From: Ischnura elegans
Lineage: Eukaryota > Arthropoda > Insecta > Odonata > Coenagrionidae
Direction: 5' to 3'
Assembly: GCF_921293095.1 (NCBI RefSeq)
Contig: NC_060251.1
Location: forward strand, 87,964,566 to 88,028,565
Length of the DNA stretch: 64,000 bases
Shown here: positions 10,896 through 22,800 of the stretch, piece after piece
Numbering within the stretch: the first letter of the stretch is position 1
How the letters are laid out: the number at the start of each line of letters is the position of its first letter
Position numbers and translations under genes: made by a program
Notes under the pieces: generated by a model
Told to the model about the DNA's origin: nothing
Seen by the model: only the letters and a program-made list of their open reading frames with translations
Databases searched by the model: none

Positions 10896-13800
10896 ATGGA
10901 TCGTGCCGCCTCGTCGTACGTACCTCGGGTTGAACAGGTAAGCTTCGCGTTTCGTCTAGGTTCTCCTTTTTGTCGCATTTTTATGCATCTGTTGCCGTTT
11001 GTGTGGTACTGGTAGGATTTGTACTGTAGGTCACAATTATGAAAGTATTTATCGGTTCCGTTTTTTCTATCGATCTGTGACTTAATCATACATATTACCA
11101 GTCTAGTAGGTAACGATTGCTTCCTGCCTTAGTTATTACCTATTTTATGAAAAAAAATATCTTTCGTAAGAAATTTTATATGCCTTATCACTCTGTCTTG
11201 TCCCTGTTCTCTTTCCCGCTCTGAATCTCCCTCTTTAACTGAGCGTAGAGCGTATTATTCTCAATTGTATCCCTGCAGCCTGTTCTCTTCCTTTGTCCTC
11301 CTCACCAACCCTACATACTTCTATCACGATTTGAAGCATTCCTTTTCCCATGAGTACACTTTCCATTCTCATCAATTGTCTCCTATAATGTCCACTAGAA
11401 CATTCCTCTCCCACTATGTTTAGAAGGTGTCCCATCTAGCTTTCCTCCCATCCATTAGGATCTTTTCTATTCTCCTCTATAACCACTTAATCAACACCTC
11501 AAGTCTATTCTCATCCTCCTATCTTATTATCATTATTCCTGGGCCATTAGGTGCTGCGTCGTTGGCTTTATATCAATGCTCTTTATCAACAGGTTGTGTA
11601 GGAGCATTGGTTATTAGGAGAAATGGTTAGCCAAGGAGGTAGCTCTGAATGAGGCAGAAATATTGATGCTCATGAAGGAGTTATAGAACATTTCTACCTC
11701 TTGACAAATGGTATTTTAAATTACTCTCAATTCACCCATCCATATTCTGGAAAAAATCGAGGAGGCTTCATTTGAGAGCGGTTAGAATTGAGGATAGGGT
11801 TGTATTTCCGACCTTATCCCCAAGTTATTTTGGAGGATTTTTACCTATAACTCCCCCAATATCTACAGCCTTGCTTTAATCTATGTCTTTTTGTAATGTC
11901 TGACAGAGAAAAATAATAATATGGCAATAAACTATCCACATTTCTTTTGTATTTCGTCAGCTTTTTTTTGTTTTGGATCAAGGTTTATATGTAATTCTCA
12001 GAATTTCTGCCACATTTCCAAAGGTAAAGTAACTGTTTATAGTTATTTAATTGCAATCATTCTGATTTAACAGTTTCTTGCTATTTAGTTACCTTAATTA
12101 TTCTCAAAAAATTTGCTGAACATTCACCATATTCTCTTATGCACAATGTGCATCTATCCCCCTTTTTGCCATTCATGAAGCACATTGCCCTGATATATAC
12201 AACATGCCTCTTGGTATGGGAAATGTACTACGTACTTATTTACAAATGTACCAAGGAATGTAAAATGCACATATGTTCTAACTAAAACATCAAAATGGCC
12301 AGGTGTGATATTGAAAAGTGATTTCCGGAATGAAACGTGTTGCTGTTATAAATAAAATAGAAACACCTAATCTGTCATTTTGATGGGTGTTGTTCTTTTA
12401 AGGTAGAAAAATGGTATAACTTCTTGTCTATGTGAAAAAATTAAATTTCGTTTCAACGGAATATGTACCACAAATAGTAAATGAAAGTAAAAAAAAAATT
12501 AAAATGATAGAAAAAAATGTAGGTAATTATATTCATTAATGTGATTAAGTACGTACAGGTTACCTGCCAAAATAGATCATTTCTAGTTATAAGGGTGTTC
12601 TATCTAAAGAATATTTGTAGAGAATTGGCTATGTAGTTTCGTACCAGAATTTAGACTCGAGCAGTATAAGGTTTTATCCCTTATGAATGCAAAATAAGTA
12701 CCATATAATGAATATTATACTTTTGTTGATGAATGCTTGTACATTTTCCTTGCAGCTTGATGCTGTCGATCTAGACAAAGAAGTAACAGGGGTACTCAAA
12801 GATCAGTTGCTGAACATCTTTAAGTTCTCTGGTGTAAGTATTGCTGGCATTAAAAATTTTCACGTGAGAAGTCCTGATTAAGTTGACTGATTTGGAAATT
12901 TTACAAAGCGTTGTGACGACCAATTTTTGTTCTGCTGATATCCAAATACATATATTCCAATGGTATTCTGTGAAGTAGCTTCAAACCTCATCATAGTTGG
13001 TGAAAGATTTGAGGTTTTCATGGTGGATAGCATGCAGAAATTTTTCTTATTTTTGTATAGCTGTTATTTTATAGGTACAAAATAACATGATGCAGCCTTA
13101 AATATACAGCACAGACCTTTTATTATTTAGTTGCTTCATAGAAAAAAAGATTGCCAACCAAGTTTGGCTTGTACATTACATTTCTTTATCAAACTTTTGA
13201 GACACCATAAGCATTGCTCAACTTCATGGCGATACAACCCTTGCCTAGAACTGGAGCAAACTCGCAATTTGCTAGTTTTATAGTACCGCTTACATTCTCA
13301 CCGAGGTCATCCATCTGTCTGAAAGGAGTCACATGGTGAGAAGCTCCGTAATCCACAAGTTTTCTCCTTTCTTCTACCGGTCACTTTCACTGATAAAGCA
13401 AAAATATTTCTACCATTTCACCATTTTCTCATTTCGTTTTCCACTCCAACAAATTTAGAACTGTTCCATCCTATGTGACCTGGATTTTTGCATGCAAATC
13501 AGACCACTTTCCTTGTGCCATTACTCCAAGGACTTTTCTTGTTTATACATCTATCTGCCTCCTGTTCGTAAGGTGTTTCCAATTCTTACTTAATTTTCTT
13601 CATCAGTTACATCTTCCTCTTCACCATTAAGTGCTTCACTTCCTTCTTATTTTCATACTTTCGCATAAAATTTTCTTGTTTCTTCTCCAAAAAAATATTT
13701 TTTAGCACTGACAATATAAAATTGTCCTCGTCTCATTCGATGGACAAATTGAAGCCCTTGTACTTATGCTTTGGAAGTCCTCTGAGTAGATAAATTGTTT

Positions 13801-16800
13801 TTTCTTTTTCAGGTAATACAACACCTCAATTCAATTTTCGGGAATAACTGCTGAACGTTAGACAAGTCATCCTTCATGGGCATATCACCTATCTTATTCA
13901 TCGTTACTAACTCTTCTATTAGCGTCGCTTGGTGAAGCCATGAATAATTACTATGACAAGCCTTAAGTATTGTCCATCCTTCACAATTTAGCATACAGAT
14001 CTCCCCTTCTGTTGAGCATTGATCGTCAGCATGTTCAGTAATAAAGTTCAATGCTTAGAAGCAATGTAGAACTACATTACGATTTCTTTGATCATGTGAT
14101 CAATCTTAAATGTTGTCTAATTGTTAGTACCCTTGTTCAGTAGCATCTCATTGTCATCTCTTCTGCAACATCAGCTGGATTCAAAGCAACCAAGTCCTTT
14201 AGTTATCATTATCCATTGGCTGAATCTTAGTCTTAACAGACCTCATCATCGTCTAGGTGCACAAAAACAGTCCATCGTGGAAAACACTCATCATCAGTAA
14301 AAATATTCATTGTTGGCTAAACACAGATCTCAGTTTGTTGTGTGCCTATATTCGTCACTTATATATGCATATTTTTCATTCTTACCCAGTGGTAAGAGGG
14401 CCTGGGCCCATTACCTGACATTTCATAGGCATGAAATCACACAACTACTTCACCATACACTTTTAATGGATTATACATGGATACATGCTATGTATTTAGT
14501 ACCTATAAAATAACAGCTATCAATCAAGTTACATCATTGATGATTTAAACAAATTATGGAGGTATATTGTGAATAGGTTCACTAAATGTGAAGTACAATT
14601 GCATTTCAGTTATTTTAAGTGTACCTATTCCGTGCAATAATCATTGCCAAACATCATCACCTTTGCTCTTATTTTGCCTTGCAGAATTCATTTTTAGCCT
14701 CATGGGAACCCGAGCTTGAGCTATTCTTAAAGATAATGATCTGGAAGGTAAGTGTAAACTGATCTTATATGGTGTAATTTTTTGTATTTCCTCTGTTATT
14801 AAAGAATAATGAATGCTTTTTGATTATTAATGAATTTTTAATTAAACTCACGCAGTGTGAAATGTGTACATAGTACTTTTATATTCACATAGGTGTAAAA
14901 TAAATGTACACCTTGCATAATTTTATCCAGCTATTTTACTGAATTTTTATTTTATAATTTTGATTATTTACGCATGTATGATTATTTTTGATAATCTGTG
15001 TAGGGCCTATTATTGTAAGTAAATAAATTTAATGCAAGTTGGTTTTCATTAATTGTTAAAAGTTGTAATTCATTGATTTTAGTATAAAATTCGAGGAATC
15101 AAGCGAGATGGAGTGGAATTGATTAATAATGAAAGATGATATGCAATTTTCCACAAAAATTTTTGTGGGAAATTGCAAATCATCTTTCATCATTGATTTT
15201 AGCTTGTGAATATTTTTTGTATATATATCTTTTGATTGATGGAATTTTGGTGCTGCATATTAGTACAAATCAATTTCTTTGATTATTTAATGCTTGTTGC
15301 ATTACATAAAATCTTAATTTTAATAGTACATTTTTTAATCATGTGATTCCTATGCTGCATTCAATTTGATTATTTTAAATTTCATCCCTAGTTCTCAGTG
15401 ATGAAAAACTATGCCACATTTGGACATCAACTACTAGGGCTAAAATTTGGCGGAAAATTCAACAGCAGGAAGGCATGGCTATTGGCATTTATCATGTTTG
15501 GATCCAAGTACTTACAGTCACGGTCGATTGAGATAGCCAACTTAACATCCTCAAGATCATCTAAAGATATGGTAATTTTCCTGTTTTCGTGTCTTCATTA
15601 TTAAAAACTTCTCTTACTCTTGTACTTAATATTGTTAGTATTGAATGATTTCTTCATCTTATCAGGTCCACAAGACTACACGATATGTGGAAGTGAGTGT
15701 TCATGTGCTCAATTTGGTTAACTTTTTAATATTCCTGAGGAAAGGATTGTACCCAACTTTGGCTTACAGGCTTCTTGGTCTCACAATTGTACCAATTGAA
15801 CCAGGCAAAAGCCGCACTATTGGTTATTCTTACATGACTAGAGAGCTGTTATGGCATGGATTTGCAGTAAGTATGTTTTAATGAATAGTTATCTTTGTGA
15901 AAGATTAGTAGCTTTCAAATTTGATGATTTTATTTTCCAAAATTGTCATTAGAGCGACCTGGGTTAATTCTCCTTTCCTCCAGCTATTTTTGGGCTGTGT
16001 AAGTTTCGAATTTTTGAGTGAGAAAAAAATCACTGCTCAGCTCCCACCTGATTTTGAGATTTATATGCTTAAAAAAACGGAATCTCGAGCTTAACCCAAG
16101 ATGGTTTTAGATCTCCACTGCAGTGGACTTAATATCTGTGGGCCTTAACATATTGTGTGACCTAGTAAAGTAATGTTACTTCCATTACACTTGTTTGGCA
16201 GTTTCATGTTGCCATATCACAAAATATCGAGAAATCTCTTAGTTCTAGACATGACGAGGAGATAGGCTACTGGGGTATAGGAGCTTTTTTATTTAAGTTT
16301 TCGTCCAGTTTTAAACGAAACCTTTCCTGACAAAATACAAATATATTTCATTTATTCAAGGATATGGTGAAGTGCACTATTATTATTATTATTCGCTGCG
16401 AAAACCTTAAAACTAAAAGTTATGGTGAAGTATTTGTGGTGGGATTCTATGCCATCTTACACTGTCAAAGATTCATTTCAGTGTCTTAATTTGCAGATTT
16501 TTTAAGCGGTGAATTGCAATCATCTCATATATTTGATGAAAACTTCTTAGAGAGTGATGGTTTCCAGTTTTCTTGAAAAATATTTCTGATTAAGCAGCTG
16601 TTGATGCTATTGAAATATTTTTATGGGCTGAAAAATGTCACCCTCTATTAATATTATACTTTGATTTTATTTTGACCAAGTTTTAGAGACTTGCACTGGT
16701 TTTTGTTGTCCTTACATTACAAAAGGTCAGGTGTCAATTTTACATGACATTTCACATTAAATTCAACAAAACTATAGTTTAACCCTTTTGCTGCTTCAAT

Positions 16801-19800
16801 AGATTTTTCATCGGTTCCATTATTTTGCCTATTATCCAGAAAAAAATTAATTGAATCATTCATTTGACGTCGCTGAATGTCGCCGCACGAATGGACATAG
16901 TTCCGCTAGAATTTCGAGCAGATGACAGCACCTACGACCGAAGGGAGGGTTTTTAGAAAACGTAGATATTTACCCGCATGTCGTGTTGAAAGGAAAAGTT
17001 TTTTGAAAGTCGTGGAATATCCCCGCATGTCGCAGGCAATAACCATAATGTTTTTGCGGGTATTCCCGCTTGTAGCAGCAAAAGGGTTAAATAGTGCAAC
17101 CAGGAATTTTAAAGTGTTTTCAAGACTTCTGAAGAAAAATAAGAAATCTGCATTCGACATTGGAAGTTGAAAATTAATTTCTAATGCATGTCAGGAGCTC
17201 GTGCCTGGAGTAGGGAACCCAGGACTCGCCTATTTTGAATGAGGACTTTTTTCTCAATTTTTCCATATTTTGAGCTGTTCATGTACTCACCGATATTTGT
17301 AGATCCTACACTGATAAAATATGCAGAATATTGAGCTGAATAAAGAGAAAATTATGCACTTTATGTTGTGTCTCTGTACATCATAAAGTAGGTAACGTTA
17401 ATGCGTGTGTTTTTTACCCAGGAGCATTATACAAAATCTATGTATGTAAATACAGTGGAGGACCTCAAATCCGGAATCCAGAAAAAACGGAAATCTGGAA
17501 CCTTTGAAAATTCCTCTGCGTAGTGTTTCGACTTGCTACCTTGAGGCACCACTCTCCGAGCCTTGTTCTGGAACGAGTAGGAAGTTACCACACGCTATGA
17601 ACATATGCTAACAATCTAGGCAGAGGGACGTAGGGATCTCAAATATCAAGCAATATAGCCTGAACGCATTTATAAATTAATTAATTAAAAAAATATAGCA
17701 TTTGCACAGATTTACTGTCCGACTAAGGAAGGTATCGATAGATATGGCAACATCTGCTAGCAAATGCTATCAATGAAAGCTGAAGAAAAAGATGTATTTA
17801 TTGCTCGTTCTCATCCAGTATGCACATATAGTTTATGCTGCAGATGCTAAGGTTGTGATTTGACTTATATTGCTTTAAAATTCTCAAAAAAAGTGTACCA
17901 TTTTTTCCGCGTGTTGATGACCAGAAATCCAGGAACCCTTTGGTCCCAAGCTTTCCGAATATGAGGTGCTGAACTGCATCTAAAAGAGGATGTCTGTTTT
18001 TTGTCTACAATGCATTTCTATATGTCTGCACCGATTCCCACCAACGTTAGTACATAGGTGCATCTCATGCTCCCAAAGCCCATAGTGCTACTTTCGGTTG
18101 TGTCTGACGCATCATTTTCTTATTACAGTTTGTTACGTCATGTCATACAACTTCTGTGATTGGACATCCTGCCGGGTAGGCCCTCCTCTTGACACAATTT
18201 ATGAGAAAACATAAAAATCATGCTAGAATGTGACCATGAATTCCATGTTCCAAGTTTCCTTTTTCTATAGGTACTATCCTTCCTGAGCAATGCCAGGTGT
18301 CCTGCTGGTGCAGGGGTGGATACAGGGTTTTTTTCTGGAGGGAGGGGGGGGGGGCACAAGGGTCTGACAGGCAAACTACCTTCTCATACATGAGATTGAA
18401 AACAAGATAAAACAATTACTGTATGTAATATTCTCTTTGTTTTAATGTGAAAGTTAGTAATATGAAATTAAATGGTTGAGGCTCCGTAATACACTAAACA
18501 AAACGAATTAATGGGAACCATATAAAATATTTTGTATATCTTTTTAAGCATCTGGGGGGGGTGTGCCCCCCCTAAATCCGCCTATGCACTGGTGTATAAT
18601 ATAGCCTGAATTGGGCTATTTTGCATTTCATGTGCTCAAAGCCTGTTTATTTAACCCTCATATGGATTTACAAAATTAGTTACGTCGTTGGATTTTCGGC
18701 GCCGCAGCGGCGCCGCGTCATTTTTTGCTATTATCTTTCAAAGTTAGCCAGAATTTACAAGTTTTCCGATTGATAATGGTAAATACATAAATTATCTTCA
18801 TTTCTTACCGTGTTTTGCTAGATTTAAACCCTTATTGTTGAAGTTATAACAAAAAATCTTGAACGCTGCATTCTTTTCCATTTCTTGCCGTAATGCTCTT
18901 TATTTCAGTTCCCTTTGTTTGTTATTTTTGAATGAAAGTTTTAATTTCATGTGTTATTGTCGTTTGAAATATTTTTCTGATATGCAGAGCTCGACAAACT
19001 CCGCTTTTTAATGTTTATATTGTTTATAATTTTATGTATCTAAATACTAAAAATGATGACCAAATAAAATTCGTTTATGCCCCTATGACATAATTTTGCT
19101 TCACTACGTCCACCCATTTGTTATATCTTTGCAGTGTATATAGAAGGAAAAGTTATTAAACGTTAAAAATGGAACAGCTGTAGGTTAAGTGAGAAGAGAC
19201 GAGTGTTACTTTCGTGATTTTTACAAGATTCTGTCGATCAAGACAAATCTTACGAATATTCTGGGAGCTTATGTCCTGCATTAAAAAAATCAAGTCTTAT
19301 GGGTTTTGAAATATAAATAATATGGGATGACAAGCGACGTGTCAAAGAACCCTACGCTTCTTTGGAGTTGAAGCTAGAAGAGTCGGTACTCTTTTCCTAC
19401 CACGGAGCCCTATTCCCCCACTGGGGACGTGTAGCCCAAGGAAAAGGTTTCCTTAGATATGGACGGGTAAATGTTTTGCGTGGGAGTGCATCAGATTAGG
19501 TTTTACTCCTGGATTGGTGGGAAATCCAAAAACAATAAATTCTTAGAAGTATGTGTTATTGGTGGTAGGGGAGAAGGAGCAGCTGCCTTTTTTTCGTCCA
19601 GCTCTGCGAGAGAAACCAATGAAAGAATGCTCTGGGGTGACAAAAATACCCTCACTTTGGAAGGACTTCCCTTACATTTTCTTTCCGTTTTCTTTCTTAG
19701 CGTTTCACTTACCCAAATATTGAGACTGTCCATACCTTCCCACTAAGCTCCCTTCTTCGTCATTCACCACCTTCTTCCCCCCTCCCACAAAACTTGATTG

Positions 19801-22800
19801 AACTTCTCTCCACCCTAATGACCCACCCGAGCTAGACCTTCTCGGAATGAAGGGAGGGCCACCGCGGGGCGTTTTGACAAGGCTTTTGTTCCCTGTCCCT
19901 CATGCAGCGATGGAAGGAAGAAGAAAAAGAATGCTTTTGTATCTAATTGCCTCCTTGCACTCCCAACCTTTTCCGCGATCAGGATTTTCTACTCCTACCT
20001 GTCCTAACGATCTGGGTATTCCCCGATCCTTGGCAGTCGACACACTACCACCACTTCACCCCAAAACAACCTCCTGGCATTCCTTCTCCTTTCTCGTCCT
20101 CACTCACCCCTTTACGTTAGTAACACCCCCAATGCATAAAACATCTGTGCATTTCAGTACACAAAGAAACGAGAAATATGTTCACAAATTTTCACCTCAC
20201 GGTAAATTGTCTTTTCACCTATTCATAATGAAACGATTTTTACCATGTAAAGTCTAAACTCATCGTCAGGAAAGAGAAATTATTTTCTATCACACAATTA
20301 GTTGGGTAGTTATCTGGATTTCACCCCAATGGTAAACTGTCACGTCATCAGTAACTGTATAAACGCTTGCAATTTTGTATAGACTATCTTAGACGCAAAG
20401 GGATTTTTTTTTCGAATGAAAGGTACAAGACATATAACAATAACTGTGCGATGTGTTCTTCACGGTAGTCGGTGAAATTTCTGAATCTCCTGGCAAGTTA
20501 CAGTTACTCATTCAGCGAGAAATATTCACACAACGGTGAGGAGGCATTATTCTACGAATTCGGATAATGAATTGTGTTAAATTTTTCTTAGAATTGCGGC
20601 TTGGAGTAATTCTAAACAGAGTCACCCTAGGATGTACCCAAAGGTGACTATCACCACGGCAGGTACGTGGGCGCGGAGCGGAGAAGGTGCCCAAGCAAAA
20701 CTAAGTCGGAAGCCACGGAAAAACAAGGAAAACTTGGCTAGCCATGAGTTGCTATGAATAATTCTTGCGAAAAGATGAAGTTTTGTCAATGAACATTACA
20801 ACGAAGCAAACATAATGATTCTTAGTTAAAAGAGGAAGCACAATTGGTATTGCAATATTTTCCTTTTGTTAAACAATTTCACTTGGTTTATAAGTTTAAA
20901 AAAATAAATAATAGGATTATAAATGTATTATTGCATTTCATATGAAACATAATTGCTTTGACATTAGCGTTGAGAGTGCAGACCCTGACGTAGCGACGAG
21001 GAAATTCTCGGCCCAAGCAAAACTAAGTCGGAGGCCCATGAAAAAACAACTTTGACTAGCCATGAGTTTTTATGAATAATTCTCGTAAAAAGATGAAATT
21101 TTGTCAATGAACATCAAAACGAGGCAAATAGATTGATTCTTAGCTAAAATAGAAAGCAAAATTGGTATGGTAATATTTTCCTTTTGTTTAACAATTTTAT
21201 TTTGTTTATAATGTTTAGAAATATAAATAATATGATTATAAATATATTATAGCATTTCATACGAAACATAATTGCTTTGACATTAACATTTAGAGTGCAG
21301 TCAACGACGTAGCGACGAGGAAATACTGAGCGCCGCAGCGGCGCCGAAAATCCAACGACGTAACTTTTTCCATTAGAGGCCAATAAAATGTAAACTATAA
21401 ACACTACGCTAACAAAATTTTACATTTAGACGTACGAAGCAGAAAAAATAGACTACTGAAAATTTCAAAATGATTCATTGGAATGGAAAATTTTTACACC
21501 ACTTTTAAAACCACGAGCGCCGCTAAGGCGCAGTGAATCCATATGAGGTTTAACAGAAGTTTGTGAAAGAAGGTCAAGCTAAATTGGACTTTTGGCATCA
21601 TGTAGTCTTTGGGAGTGTTCAACAGCACTATCCTCAGAAACCATTTTTTATTCCAACATTCCTTGTGCACGCCCTAATATTATGTTTATTCATATGAAAA
21701 TATGGTCAGTAGAATCACACCTTACATCTGCAATCCATTGTATTCTTTGAATACCCTAAATGCATGTAAATTATATATTTATTTATTATTATCTGTATTT
21801 ATTAATCCTTGTATCTTTGTGTAGTTTGATGGGAGTCTGATAAACTCAAATATAATTCATATCCTGTTTTCTGTATCAAATCTATAATATATACAGCCCG
21901 ATGTGTGACGGATAGCTCACTGACTGATTCACTCACTGATTCACGTATACAAATTCCCGACCACTTCCGGACGTGCTGGGAAGACGAAATTTTTACAGGT
22001 CGTGGAGAAAAAATATTCATCGGGGGGAAAAGTCCGAAAACTCGAAAAAGTCGATCGGTTTTCGAGATATATCGATCCGAATTAACATTGGAGCCTTATG
22101 GGACTAAAACATATTCCATTTTTTGCCTACATAAAAATGTCACGGGAACATGAAATGTCACTGACGGAAACTAGATTTTTTGGCCGATTTTTTGATGCGA
22201 AACATTTTGCCATATTTTGTTTATAAGTATTTTTTATAATTTTTTTAAATTTCCAATGCTTTTCTTATGGGCCTATCTTTGGATTTTTTTAAAACCAACT
22301 TATAATCGTTGTAGGAATAAGTCCTTAACTTATGAGATACTAGATTTTTTGGTTGATTTTTTGGTGTGGTCGCCTTTGCAATTTTTTGTTTAAAAGTATT
22401 TTTTTTAACAATTTAAAATTTCCAATGCTTTTCTTATGGGCTCACTTTGGGAATTTTTTTGACCAATTGGCAATAATCGTAGGACCAATTCAATTTAATG
22501 CAAGATACTAGATTTTTTTCTTAATTTTTTGGCTATCCTTTGATATCCACATGTTAATCAAACTTCGAGTAATTAACGATTATGTATTTTCATTGAATTT
22601 GCGACTCCTACAACGTTTGGTAACTTACAACACATCCGCCGTGAAGTTTGCATTCCCTCAACACACGATTTTAAATTTTTCGGAATTTTTTTTCGCCACT
22701 TCCCGACGACGTACGGACACCAAATTAACGTGAGTGACGTCTTTTTTGTGCCCCTACGTGCCGATACCCGGAGAGCGCAGAATATTTAATTTAAACGGGT

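Noticed and set aside
17977-18200. Short exon of PEX2 in the large intron
   Set aside because: The PEX2 frame is complete without it and the sequence is a repeat found inverted at 54 kb.
19847-20257. 136-codon open frame inside the piggyBac-like element
   Set aside because: No similarity to transposases or other families that I can recognise; low-complexity Pro/Ser content.
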